Shown here: positions 27,372 through 36,336 of the stretch, one piece after another
How the letters are laid out: the number at the start of each line of letters is the position of its first letter
Position numbering within the stretch: position 1 is the first letter of the stretch
NCBI GenBank assembly: GCA_022560655.1
Contig: JADFSS010000004.1
Location: forward strand, 1 to 64,000
Direction of reading: 5' to 3'
Source of the DNA: Candidatus Neomarinimicrobiota bacterium
Lineage (GTDB): Bacteria > Fidelibacterota > Marinisomatia > SCGC-AAA003-L08 > TS1B11
DNA: 64,000 nucleotides
Notes under the pieces: generated by a model
Database searches by the model: none
Told to the model about the DNA's origin: nothing
What the model saw: the letters and a program-made list of their open reading frames with translations, nothing else
Made by a program: the position numbers and the translations under genes

Positions 27372-29909
27372 ATGGAACAGGCCAGCAAGAAAAAGCGGAT
27401 ATTTCAGATCGCCAAGGATCTGAATATTTCCCACACCGAGATCATCGATTTCCTGGAGCGGGAAGGGGTCGCCGTCGCTAGCCATATGTCACCTGTGGAG
27501 CCCGAGGTTCTCGAGCGCATCTTGGGTGAGTTCGCCAAAGAGATGGTGATTGAGGACCGTAAGCGCAAGGAACTCGCCCGGCGGGGTGCCGAGCTCTTGC
27601 GTCGCGAAGATACGGGTACCAAAGCACGCTTTGATCGCATTCTCAGCCTTGAGGAGCAACAAAAACTCGAGGCGCAAGAGGCGGAGGTAGCCAAGAAGGC
27701 GCTTGAGGAAGCCGCCCACATTGCACAGCAGGAACTGGCCGAGACAGCGGGGAAAGCGGCGCCCAAATCTGAGCCAGCGGAGATGGCTGTTACCAGCCCC
27801 AAGGCTGAGGAGCTTGAGTCGGGCCCCGCAGATGCAGGCACAGCCCCAGACGGGGCGGAGGCAGGCATAAAGGATGCTCTCAAGGGCGACAGTAAGATTC
27901 CGACTGTTGAAACGGCAAAGCCCAAACTCAAGCGTATCGTCATCAGTGAAATTGAGAGCAAGATTGCCCAAGGGCGCCAGCGACTTCCCGGCAGAAAGGA
28001 TAAGAAGGAGCCGGCGGCACGTTCGAAATCGGTGGAGCAGACCCTGCGTCAGACCTTGGCCAGCATGTCCGCGCGTGAAAAAAAGCGCCGACCCCCAAGA
28101 CGCGAGCGAATTGAGAAGGACGCAGATGCCGCCTCCGCGGAGGGGCGGACCACCATCAGAATTCACGAATTCATGTCCGTCTCCGAATTGGCCTCCGCCA
28201 TGGATGTTTCCCCCATGGAGGTCATAAGCAGTTGCCTGGAGCTCGGCATTATGGCAACCATCAACCAGCGGTTGGATCTTGAGACACTGACCCTGCTGGC
28301 TGACGTGTTCGAATTTGCGATCCAGGAAGAGGACGTCCTCAATGACGATACTATCCTACAGGAAATCGCATCCAAGACCGATAGCGATGGGGCCGTAGCT
28401 CGGCCTCCAGTGGTTACCGTCATGGGTCATGTAGACCATGGCAAGACTTCGCTTCTGGATCACATCCGGTCCTCTGAAGTGGCTCAGGGCGAGTCAGGTG
28501 GAATCACGCAGCACATCGGTGCCTACAGCGTCGTACTGCCCGATGGACAGCAGATAACCTTTCTCGACACGCCTGGCCATGAGGCCTTCACGGCCATGCG
28601 GGCGCGAGGGGCACAGGTCACCGACATTGTCATTCTCGTGGTAGCCGCAGATGATGCCGTGATGCCCCAGACGATTGAGGCGATTAATCACGCTCGCGCC
28701 GCCGGCGTGCATCTGGTCGTTGCCATCAACAAAATCGATAAGCCCGATGCGGACGTGGAACGGGTCAAGCGCGAGCTGGCCGATCAGAAAGTACTGGTGG
28801 AGGACTGGGGCGGCAAGATTCAGAGTGCTGAAGTATCTGCAAAAATGGGGACCGGTATCGAAGACTTGCTGGACAAGATTCTCTTGGAGGCAGAGATATT
28901 GGACCTCCAGGCCAATAGAGATTCAGCGGGCGTAGGTACGATTATCGAGTCGAAACTGGATCGTGGCCTGGGCCCGGTAGCCACTGTGCTGGTTCAGTCG
29001 GGTACGCTGAGACAGGGCGAGACGTTTCTGTGCGGCAGCCAGATTGGGCGCGTGAGGGCCATGCAGGATGAGCACGGTGTTCGGGTTAAACAGGCCCTGC
29101 CCTCCGATCCGGTGCAAGTCCAGGGCTTTGAGCGGGTACCCCAGGCCGGCGACCGCTTTATTGTATTTGAGGATGAGCGCGAGGCCAAGCGCATCAGCAT
29201 GGAGCGCTCCCGGTTGCGACGTGAGATCGAATATCGCCGCAAGAGCATTCGTACACTGGATGAAATTTCCTCGCAAATCGCCACCGGCGCCATCCGCCAG
29301 TTGTCGATCCTGCTCAAAGCGGATGTCGATGGCTCGCTGGAGGCACTTGCCGACTCGCTCCAAGACCTCTCCACCGGGGAAGTGGCCGTGGATATCATCC
29401 ATCGCGGTGTAGGCATGGTCAGCGAAAATGATGTGCTCCTTGCCACGGCATCTGGCGCGGTCATCATCGCCTTTGGTGTCGGCACGTCGCCCGGCGCCAA
29501 GGTCCTGGCCAAGAAAGATAAAGTCGATATCCGCGGCTACGATATCATTTACAATGCCGTCAGCGAGATCAAACTGGCGCTGGAAGGTCTTCTGGAACCC
29601 GAACAGGTGGAGGAGACCTTGGGTTTGGCGGAGGTGCGGGCCGTGTTCCGGGTATCCGGGGTGGGGATCGTCGCGGGCTGCTACCTGAAGGAGGGCAAGG
29701 CAGTCCGAAACGCGCTGGTGCGGGTCAAGCGGGACGGCGAACTTGTCCACGAGGGGGAAATCATCTCCCTGAAACGTTTCAAGGACGACGTGAAAGAAGT
29801 CCAGGAAGGGTTTGAGTGTGGCATCGGCGTGGAAGGCTTTTCTGATTTTGAAGAAGGCGATACCTTGGAGCTATACGAAGTGAAAGAGGTGAAGCGGACC
29901 CTTGCCTGA
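27372..29909 (+). CDS. infB: Translation initiation factor IF-2
   Basis: GTPase that positions initiator tRNA on the 30S subunit and promotes 50S joining. 845 residues: a first IF2N module ([20 protein letters not shown]), a charged Ala/Glu/Lys-rich linker of about 180 residues, a second IF2N module ([18 protein letters not shown]), then the G domain with GHVDHGKTS near residue 352, DTPGHEAF and NKID, and the beta-barrel domains to the C-terminus. rbfA overlaps its end by 8 bases. Confidence 0.97.
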   Translation: MEQASKKKRIFQIAKDLNISHTEIIDFLEREGVAVASHMSPVEPEVLERILGEFAKEMVIEDRKRKELARRGAELLRREDTGTKARFDRILSLEEQQKLEAQEAEVAKKALEEAAHIAQQELAETAGKAAPKSEPAEMAVTSPKAEELESGPADAGTAPDGAEAGIKDALKGDSKIPTVETAKPKLKRIVISEIESKIAQGRQRLPGRKDKKEPAARSKSVEQTLRQTLASMSAREKKRRPPRRERIEKDADAASAEGRTTIRIHEFMSVSELASAMDVSPMEVISSCLELGIMATINQRLDLETLTLLADVFEFAIQEEDVLNDDTILQEIASKTDSDGAVARPPVVTVMGHVDHGKTSLLDHIRSSEVAQGESGGITQHIGAYSVVLPDGQQITFLDTPGHEAFTAMRARGAQVTDIVILVVAADDAVMPQTIEAINHARAAGVHLVVAINKIDKPDADVERVKRELADQKVLVEDWGGKIQSAEVSAKMGTGIEDLLDKILLEAEILDLQANRDSAGVGTIIESKLDRGLGPVATVLVQSGTLRQGETFLCGSQIGRVRAMQDEHGVRVKQALPSDPVQVQGFERVPQAGDRFIVFEDEREAKRISMERSRLRREIEYRRKSIRTLDEISSQIATGAIRQLSILLKADVDGSLEALADSLQDLSTGEVAVDIIHRGVGMVSENDVLLATASGAVIIAFGVGTSPGAKVLAKKDKVDIRGYDIIYNAVSEIKLALEGLLEPEQVEETLGLAEVRAVFRVSGVGIVAGCYLKEGKAVRNALVRVKRDGELVHEGEIISLKRFKDDVKEVQEGFECGIGVEGFSDFEEGDTLELYEVKEVKRTLA

Positions 29910-30282
29910 TCGCCGCACTACGGCCGTTCCCAGGGCTGTTCGTATGTCCGAGCAAGTCCAGCGCCTTATGGGCGACATTTTTCTTACCAAAGTACCCATT
30001 ACCTCCGTGACCATGTTGACAGTCTCCCGGGTTGAAATGACCAAAGATTTGCGAATTGCCCGCATCTATCTGAGTCTGCTCGAACCCAAGACCGGCGAGC
30101 AGGAAGTCATGCGGGAACTTTTCCGCAACAGGAAGGTCATTCGTTACCACCTGGGCTCCGCCCTGCAGGCCAAGTATGTGCCGGAGCTGCGCTTCCATCT
30201 GGACAAATCCCTGGAGCGCTCGTCCAAAATTCATGCCCTGCTGGAGAATATTCAGGATGGCGGCGGAGAAGGCGGCCCATGA
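29902..30282 (+). CDS. rbfA: Ribosome-binding factor A
   Basis: A 126-residue KH-fold protein for late 30S assembly and cold adaptation. The features RMSEQVQRLMGDIFLTKV near the N-terminus and VSRVEMTKDLRIARIYLSLL in the core match RbfA, as does the end ELRFHLDKSLERSSKIHALL. TTG start overlapping infB by 8 bases; the ATG at 29944 would give a shorter but still plausible protein. Its stop overlaps the truB start (ATGA). Confidence 0.92.
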   Translation: MPDRRTTAVPRAVRMSEQVQRLMGDIFLTKVPITSVTMLTVSRVEMTKDLRIARIYLSLLEPKTGEQEVMRELFRNRKVIRYHLGSALQAKYVPELRFHLDKSLERSSKIHALLENIQDGGGEGGP

Positions 30283-30941
30283 CCGGTTTTGTACAGCCCT
30301 TCTGGAAGCCGGTACACTGGACGTCGTTTGATGTGGTCCGCAAGGTACGGCATGTCGCCCAAGTCAAGAAAGTGGGCCATACCGGAACCTTGGACCCCTT
30401 CGCCGACGGCGTGTTACTGGTCTGTTTTGGGTCGGCCACGAAACGGGTAGCCCAGCTCATGGAATTGGAGAAGGAATATCTGGCGCACCTGAAGTTGGGC
30501 CGCACCACGGATACGCTTGATCCCACTGGCACTATCACGGAAACCGCCCCCGTGCCTGACCTGTCCCGTAGCGACATTCTGGAGGCAGTTGACCGCTTCA
30601 CAGGTGAGATCGAACAGGTGCCGCCCATGTTTTCGGCGCTGAAAGTCAATGGGCGCCGGCTGTATCAACTGGCACGTGAAGGCCGGACTGTTCCGCGGCA
30701 GCCCCGCACCGTCACGGTTTACGGCATCGACCTGGTCGCTTGGCGTCCCCCTGATGAGCTGGTCATACGAGTGACCTGTGGCAGGGGCACCTATATTCGC
30801 GTGCTCGGATCAGATTTGGCCCGCGCCCTTGATACTGTGGGCTACCTATCTGCCCTGACCCGAACGCGAGTGGGCCAGTATGGCGTCCGGGAGGCCATTA
30901 AAATGGACCAATTGGATTCATGGATACCTACCGCCGCCTAG
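30279..30941 (+). CDS. truB: tRNA pseudouridine(55) synthase TruB
   Basis: Makes the universal pseudouridine 55 in the T-loop of tRNAs. The catalytic Asp is in VGHTGTLDPFADGVL near residue 38; other family blocks are KEYLAHLKLG and VTCGRGTYIRVLGSDLA. At 220 residues it is about 90 shorter than the E. coli enzyme and lacks the C-terminal PUA domain, a form common outside proteobacteria. Overlaps rbfA by 4 and ribF by 22 bases. Confidence 0.94.
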   Translation: MTGFVQPFWKPVHWTSFDVVRKVRHVAQVKKVGHTGTLDPFADGVLLVCFGSATKRVAQLMELEKEYLAHLKLGRTTDTLDPTGTITETAPVPDLSRSDILEAVDRFTGEIEQVPPMFSALKVNGRRLYQLAREGRTVPRQPRTVTVYGIDLVAWRPPDELVIRVTCGRGTYIRVLGSDLARALDTVGYLSALTRTRVGQYGVREAIKMDQLDSWIPTAA

Positions 30942-31891
30942 AGGATATCCCAGCCCTGGAAGCATCGGCCCTCACCATTGGTACCTTTGACGGCTTGCAC
31001 CGCGGACATCTGGCCGTCATTGAGCAACTGGTCGCCCGGGCTAGCGAGCACCGTGTTCCAGCTGCGGTTTTGACCTTTGATCCGCACCCAAAGCAGGTGC
31101 TGGCCCCTAGGGACAGCGCAAGTTTTGAAGTGCTGGCTACATTAGCCAAGAAGCTCTTGCTCTTGGATGCTGCTGGGGTCGACCTGGTGGCTGTGGTAAC
31201 ATTTGACAAGCCATTCAGCCGCCTTGGCCCGCAGGCATTTCTCGAGCAGGTGGTAATGAAGTACTTCAACCCGGCACACATTGTGGTTGGCTACGACCAC
31301 CACTTCGGCCACGAGCGTAAAGGTAATACGGCTTACATCCGCGAACAGGCAGCGGTACAGCAGTACGAGGTGGATGTCGTTGACCAAGTGAACATCCTGG
31401 GTGAGCCCGTCAGCAGTTCCCGTATCCGTCAACTCCTGCGGGAGGGTCGCTGCGAGGAGGCCGAAACACTCCTGGGCTGGCCCTATGAACTGGCCGGCGA
31501 GGTTGTAAGAGGGGACGGGCGCGGGCGGTCGATTGATTTTCCCACGGCCAACCTGCGACTGGATGAACCCCTGCAGCTCATTCCGATGCGCGGCGTCTAT
31601 GTTGTCTCAACCGATATGGGTGGTCAAATCGTCTTCGGCATGTGCAATGTGGGCTTCAGGCCAACCTTTAACGGTAAGGTTTTGACCGTTGAGGCTCATT
31701 TCTTTAGCCCGCCCGAAAAGGATCTCTACGGACGCCAGTTGGCTTTCAGGTTCCATCACCGGCTCCGGAGTGAGCAGAAATTCACCGGACCGGACGCGCT
31801 GCACGCCCAATTGGAGCGCGACAAACTGGCTGCCCGGTCCTGGGTCGCTCAATTACCGTTAGGAGAACAGCAGTATGCCTCTGTCCAGTGA
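30920..31891 (+). CDS. ribF: Bifunctional riboflavin kinase/FAD synthetase
   Basis: Phosphorylates riboflavin to FMN and adenylates FMN to FAD. The N-terminal nucleotidyltransferase domain has [20 protein letters not shown] and [12 protein letters not shown]; the C-terminal flavokinase domain has [18 protein letters not shown] and ends with [13 protein letters not shown]. 323 residues is standard. The ATG lies inside truB (22-base overlap) and the 3' end overlaps rpsO by 17 bases. No flavin riboswitch is visible, as expected for an internal operon gene. Confidence 0.95.
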   Translation: MDTYRRLEDIPALEASALTIGTFDGLHRGHLAVIEQLVARASEHRVPAAVLTFDPHPKQVLAPRDSASFEVLATLAKKLLLLDAAGVDLVAVVTFDKPFSRLGPQAFLEQVVMKYFNPAHIVVGYDHHFGHERKGNTAYIREQAAVQQYEVDVVDQVNILGEPVSSSRIRQLLREGRCEEAETLLGWPYELAGEVVRGDGRGRSIDFPTANLRLDEPLQLIPMRGVYVVSTDMGGQIVFGMCNVGFRPTFNGKVLTVEAHFFSPPEKDLYGRQLAFRFHHRLRSEQKFTGPDALHAQLERDKLAARSWVAQLPLGEQQYASVQ

Positions 31892-32144
31892 GAAGAAAAA
31901 GGAGCTGGTCAAAAAGTTTGGCCGCAGTGCTGCCGATACTGGCTCGCCGGAAGTGCAGATCGGGCTGCTCAGTGAGCGCATTGTAGAGCTAACCGAGCAT
32001 GCCCAAATTCACAAAAAAGATAACCATAGCCGACGGGGACTCATCATGATGGTGGGCCACCGGCGCAGGCTGCTTAAATATTTACGTCGCACCAACCTGC
32101 CAGCCTATTCAAAATTAATCAAGGACCTCGGCCTGCGGCGCTGA
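31875..32144 (+). CDS. rpsO: 30S ribosomal protein S15
   Basis: 89-residue primary 16S rRNA-binding protein. The signature [20 protein letters not shown], then [20 protein letters not shown] and the end LLKYLRRTN, is unmistakable. AGGAG lies ten bases before its ATG, inside the end of ribF. Followed by pnp, the usual partner. Confidence 0.97.
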   Translation: MPLSSEKKKELVKKFGRSAADTGSPEVQIGLLSERIVELTEHAQIHKKDNHSRRGLIMMVGHRRRLLKYLRRTNLPAYSKLIKDLGLRR

Positions 32145-32201
32145 GCCATCTGATCGCATAGAAATTGAATCATAAAACAATACACGCATAGAAAGAATAA
32201 C

Positions 32202-34388
32202 ATGATTGTCAAGAGCCTAGAATTGGCGGGCAGGACCCTGTCCATAGAAACCGGCCGCATGGCCAAGCAAGCTGACGGAGCTGTCCTGGTCAGCTACGCC
32301 GATACCGTAGCCTTGGTCACAGCCGTTGCATCAAAAAAAGTTGCACCTGACCGGGGGTTCTTCCCACTGTCGGTAGAGTACCGGGAGAAAACGTATGCCG
32401 CCGGCCGTATACCGGGCGGTTTCTTTAAGCGCGAAGGGCGACCCACTGAGAAGGAAATTCGCGGCGCGCGCCTTACCGACCGGCCTATCCGACCGCTGTT
32501 TCCCGACGGTTTCCTGAGCGAAACCCAAGTCATTATCAACATACTATCGGCAGATACCGAGAATACGCCCGACATCCTGGGCGTCATCGGTGCCTCGGCC
32601 GCTCTGAGCATCTCAGACATCCCCTGGGGGGGGACGCTGGCGGCGGTTCGGGTGGGCTGGTTTGACGGGAAGCCACGCCTGAACCCCACGAACGAGGAGC
32701 TCGAGACGAGCCAGCTGAATATGGTGGTGGCCGGGAACAAAGCTGGCATCGTCATGGTGGAGGGCGAAGCTGACCAGATATCTGAAGGCGATTTGGTCAC
32801 GGGCATGCAATATGGACACGAAGCCATCAAGGAGATCGTCGAGCTGATTGAAGAGCTTGTGGCCGAGGCGGGGAAGACCAAGCGGACATTTGATCCACCC
32901 GCCATTGACGAGGCTTTGCATAAGGCGGTAGATGCGCTGGTGGCTCCACGGACCGACGATCTTAACAGCCCCAAAGACAAGGCCGCTCACTATGGCGATA
33001 TTGACGCGTTTGTTGAGGAAGTCCAGGCCCAGCTCGCTGAGGAGTATCCGGAGCAGGAAAAGGCCATCGGCAAGCGCATCTCTGAACTGCTGCGGGATGA
33101 CCTGCGCCAGCGGACGCTGGGCGGCGTGCGGGCAGACGGGCGCAGGAACGATGAAATCCGGCCTATTACCGTGGAGACCGGGATACTTCCCCGCACCCAC
33201 GGCTCATCGCTGTTCACCCGCGGCGAGACCCAGGCACTTGCCGTTGCCACCCTGGGCTCCAGGAGGGACGAACAGCTCATTGATGACATTGAAGGCAGCT
33301 ATTACAATAACTACATGCTGCACTACAATTTCCCGCCCTTCTCCGTAGGTGAAGTCAAGCCGATGCGGGGGACCAGCCGAAGGGAGATTGGGCACGGTCA
33401 CCTGGCCGGGCGAGCCCTGCAAAAGGTGCTCCCCGCCTTTGAGGACTTCCCCTACACCATCCGCCTGGTTTCCGAGATTCTGGAGTCCAATGGAAGCTCC
33501 TCCATGGCCACCGTCTGTGCTTGTTGCATGGCGCTCATGGATGCGGGGGTGCCCATCACCGCACCCGTCGCCGGCATTGCCATGGGGCTGATCATGGAGG
33601 GCAAAAAGCAGGTGATTCTTTCAGACATTCTGGGAACCGAGGACCACCTGGGCGACATGGATTTCAAGGTGGCCGGCACCCGTGACGGGATCAATTCCAT
33701 CCAGATGGACCTGAAGACAGAGGGCATCAGCCTGGATACTTTGCGGGACGCCCTTGAACAGGCGCGCACAGGGCGTTTGCATATTCTTGATATCATGCTT
33801 GTGGCGCTGGATGCCCCCCGTCCCGAAATGAGTCCCTATGCCCCACGCATCGTCCATTTCACCATTGAACGTGATCGCATCGGTGAGCTCATCGGTCCCG
33901 GCGGTCGAATCATCAAGGCCATCACTCGGGAGACTGGGTGCACTGTGGACGTGGATGACGAGGGTACCGTCGTTGTCAGTGGAAAAGGAGATGACGCGCT
34001 CGATGAGGCTGCCCGTATGGTTGAACTTATCATCAAGGCGCCAGAGGTGGGAACCACCTACCACGGCAAGGTGAAGCGCATCATGGACTTCGGTGCCTTT
34101 GTGGAGATAGCTCCCGGCAAGGAAGGACTGGTGCACATCTCGGAACTGGAATGGCGTCGAGTCGATCGAGTCACTGACGTGGTCAAGATCGGCGATGAGC
34201 TCGATGTGAAGCTGGTCAAGATTGACGATTTGGGCCGCCTGGACTTCAGTCGCAAAGCGCTGTTGGAAAAACCTGATGGTTGGACCGAGCCTCCCAAGCG
34301 GGATAGAAGTTCAGGCTTCGGAGCGCGTCGAGAAAGATCGGGAGGTCCTCCCCGTGGAGGTCGCGGCAACCGCCGGCCACGCTCTTAA
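32202..34388 (+). CDS. pnp: Polyribonucleotide nucleotidyltransferase (PNPase)
   Basis: Phosphorolytic 3'-5' exoribonuclease central to mRNA decay. 728 residues: two RNase PH domains separated by the helical linker (the second carries FTRGETQALAVATLGS and FKVAGTRDGINSIQMDLKT with the catalytic Asp residues), then a KH domain (IGPGGRIIKAITRETG) and an S1 domain (GAFVEIAPGKEGLVHISEL). It ends in an Arg/Gly/Pro-rich tail, likely an extra RNA-binding element. 57 bases after rpsO. Confidence 0.97.
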   Translation: MIVKSLELAGRTLSIETGRMAKQADGAVLVSYADTVALVTAVASKKVAPDRGFFPLSVEYREKTYAAGRIPGGFFKREGRPTEKEIRGARLTDRPIRPLFPDGFLSETQVIINILSADTENTPDILGVIGASAALSISDIPWGGTLAAVRVGWFDGKPRLNPTNEELETSQLNMVVAGNKAGIVMVEGEADQISEGDLVTGMQYGHEAIKEIVELIEELVAEAGKTKRTFDPPAIDEALHKAVDALVAPRTDDLNSPKDKAAHYGDIDAFVEEVQAQLAEEYPEQEKAIGKRISELLRDDLRQRTLGGVRADGRRNDEIRPITVETGILPRTHGSSLFTRGETQALAVATLGSRRDEQLIDDIEGSYYNNYMLHYNFPPFSVGEVKPMRGTSRREIGHGHLAGRALQKVLPAFEDFPYTIRLVSEILESNGSSSMATVCACCMALMDAGVPITAPVAGIAMGLIMEGKKQVILSDILGTEDHLGDMDFKVAGTRDGINSIQMDLKTEGISLDTLRDALEQARTGRLHILDIMLVALDAPRPEMSPYAPRIVHFTIERDRIGELIGPGGRIIKAITRETGCTVDVDDEGTVVVSGKGDDALDEAARMVELIIKAPEVGTTYHGKVKRIMDFGAFVEIAPGKEGLVHISELEWRRVDRVTDVVKIGDELDVKLVKIDDLGRLDFSRKALLEKPDGWTEPPKRDRSSGFGARRERSGGPPRGGRGNRRPRS

Positions 34389-34429
34389 CTTCCTGGCCCA
34401 CAGCCGAACCGCGGCTGCGAAATGTCCTT

Positions 34430-35545
34430 ATGATCATTGGCGTTCCCAAAGAGATTAAGCCTCAAGAGAACCGGATTGCCCTCACGCCCTTCGGTGTGGA
34501 GCACCTGATCCGCAAGGGGCATCGGGTGCTCGTCCAGCACCTGGGGGGGCAGGGGAGCGGCTTTGACGACGAAGACTATGTCCGCGTGGGGGCCGCTATT
34601 CTCCCATCAGCCCGCGAAATATTCGAGCAGGCGGAGCTCATCGTCAAAGTCAAGGAGCCCCAATCTGAGGAGCTGGACATGATCCACTCCGATCAGGTCA
34701 TGTTCACCTACTTTCATTTCGCGGCTGATCGCGAGCTCACCGAGCGCTTTCGGGACAGCGGCGCCACGGCCATCGCCTACGAAACAGTCCAATTGGCCAA
34801 CGGCGAACTGCCTCTGCTCACCCCCATGTCCGAAGTCGCCGGACGCATGGCGATTCAGGAGGGAGCCCGAATGCTGGAGAGCAGCAATGGGGGCCGCGGG
34901 GTATTGTTGGGCGGAGTGCCCGGCGTAGAGCCGGCCACAGTCACTATCCTGGGTGGCGGCATTGTAGGCTTAAATGCCGCGAAGATCGCCGCCGGCATGG
35001 GTGCCCGCGTTTATGTTCTCGATGTGGATGTGAACCACCTCAGGCATCTGGATGATATCATGCCCAAAAATGTAACCACGCGCTATTCTGACCCCGCCAC
35101 CCTGCGGGAACTGCTTCCCGCCACGGACCTGCTTATTGGCGCGGTCTTGTTGGTGGGGGCGAAGGCACCCAAACTTGTCACCCGGGACATGCTCAGCTTC
35201 ATGCAGGCGGGCTCGGTCCTTGTGGATGTCTCCATCGACCAGGGCGGCTGCGTGGAGACCGGTCGTCCCACCACCCATGAGGACCCTACGTTTGTGGTCG
35301 ATGGCGTCATCCACTATTGCGTGACCAATATGCCCAGTGCGGTTCCCAATACGGCCACCCGAGCGCTCACCAATTCCACCTACCCCTATGTGGAACGAAT
35401 CGCACAGCTGGGGCCCGCGCCGGCATTAATGTCCGATGATGCCCTGCTCAAGGGGCTCAACATTTACAAGCACCAGATCACCCATCAGGCCATGGCGGCC
35501 GCACTGGAAGAGGACTATACAGATCCTCTGACTCTACTGCGCTAG
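34430..35545 (+). CDS. ald: Alanine dehydrogenase
   Basis: Reversible NAD-dependent deamination of L-alanine to pyruvate and ammonia. 371 residues, with IIGVPKEIKPQENRIALTP at the start, substrate residues Lys in IVKVKEPQ and His in MFTYFHFAAD, the Rossmann motif LGGGIVGLNAAKIAAGMGA, and a typical C-terminus (HQAMAAALEEDYTDP). Stands alone 41 bases after pnp; whether it shares the transcript is unclear. Confidence 0.96.
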   Translation: MIIGVPKEIKPQENRIALTPFGVEHLIRKGHRVLVQHLGGQGSGFDDEDYVRVGAAILPSAREIFEQAELIVKVKEPQSEELDMIHSDQVMFTYFHFAADRELTERFRDSGATAIAYETVQLANGELPLLTPMSEVAGRMAIQEGARMLESSNGGRGVLLGGVPGVEPATVTILGGGIVGLNAAKIAAGMGARVYVLDVDVNHLRHLDDIMPKNVTTRYSDPATLRELLPATDLLIGAVLLVGAKAPKLVTRDMLSFMQAGSVLVDVSIDQGGCVETGRPTTHEDPTFVVDGVIHYCVTNMPSAVPNTATRALTNSTYPYVERIAQLGPAPALMSDDALLKGLNIYKHQITHQAMAAALEEDYTDPLTLLR

Positions 35546-35600
35546 AGATCAGCACTGCCTGAGGAGCGAGCTCCCCGGCACCGATAGAGCTCCCCAGGTG

Positions 35601-35625
35601 CAAGGAGTCCTTGAAAAACTCCTTG
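35601..35625 (+). terminator. Hairpin after ald, possible terminator
   Basis: CAAGGAGT (35601-35608) pairs perfectly with ACTCCTTG (35618-35625) around a 9-base loop. There is no T-run after it, so intrinsic termination is uncertain. Confidence 0.4.
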
Positions 35626-35650
35626 CTTCAACGCGAATCTGTCTTTACAC

Positions 35651-35665
35651 TAAAGTAGTACTTTA
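35651..35665 (+). promoter_or_regulatory. Perfect 15-bp palindrome, probable operator of the MerR gene
   Basis: TAAAGTA-G-TACTTTA is a perfect inverted repeat of 7 bp around one base, 23 bases before the proposed CTG start. A TTTACA at 35644 just upstream could be a -35 box. MerR-family proteins bind dyads of this size between promoter elements, so autoregulation is a reasonable inference. Confidence 0.55.
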
Positions 35666-35688
35666 AATCACTTGCCCTAGAGGCTCCC

Positions 35689-36066
35689 CTGACTACAGAC
35701 GTCAAAAAACTGTACTACTCCATCGGCGAGGTCAGTGAAATCACCGGCCTGAAGTCATACGTTCTGCGGTACTGGGAAACCGAGTTTCCCAATCTGGCTC
35801 CCGCAAAAAATCGCGCCGGCAATCGTATCTATACGGAGAAAAATATCAGCATTATTTTGGATATCAAGCGTCTGCTCTATGAGGAAAGATTTACGATTGA
35901 AGGGGCCCGGCAGCATTTTAAGAGCCGGCAGTCCGATAACGATGGAGCCTCGAATTCGTTGGCATCGGCCAGCGCCATCCGGAAACATGAGATGGCTCGC
36001 AATACCCTCAAGAATGTGCAGCAATCCCTTGCTGAACTGCTGGATTATATCCGCCAACAGAAATGA
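35689..36066 (+). CDS. MerR-family regulator, apparent CTG start
   Basis: About 125 residues. The N-terminal MerR helix-turn-helix reads KKLYYSIGEVSEITGLKS then VLRYWETEFPNL, followed by NRAGNRIYTEKN and a short C-terminal helix with ERFTIEGARQH. No effector domain, as in the small MerR proteins of the FCB group. No ATG, GTG or TTG exists between the upstream stop at 35656 and codon 55, so translation from the first helix requires another start; CTG at 35689 has GAGG five bases before it and gives the N-terminus expected for the family. The only ATG (35857) would delete the whole DNA-binding head. Target genes unknown. Confidence 0.75.
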   Translation: MTTDVKKLYYSIGEVSEITGLKSYVLRYWETEFPNLAPAKNRAGNRIYTEKNISIILDIKRLLYEERFTIEGARQHFKSRQSDNDGASNSLASASAIRKHEMARNTLKNVQQSLAELLDYIRQQK

Positions 36067-36113
36067 GCGGCCATTGTGCCGTAACGCTCCCCTAAGTAAA
36101 TTCTGCTTGCCAA

Positions 36114-36187
<74 letters not shown>

Positions 36188-36336
36188 CACGCGTCTTCCG
36201 TCGAGAAATGATGTGGGTCGGGTGATGTCCAACGGGGATGCTTCCGTATCTAAGCTTTACCAACGGAAATACTATCAAATAGTGTAAAATTTGGGCTGTT
36301 ACGGGGTCCCTTTGGGGTCCCTGACTGGTCCCAAAA

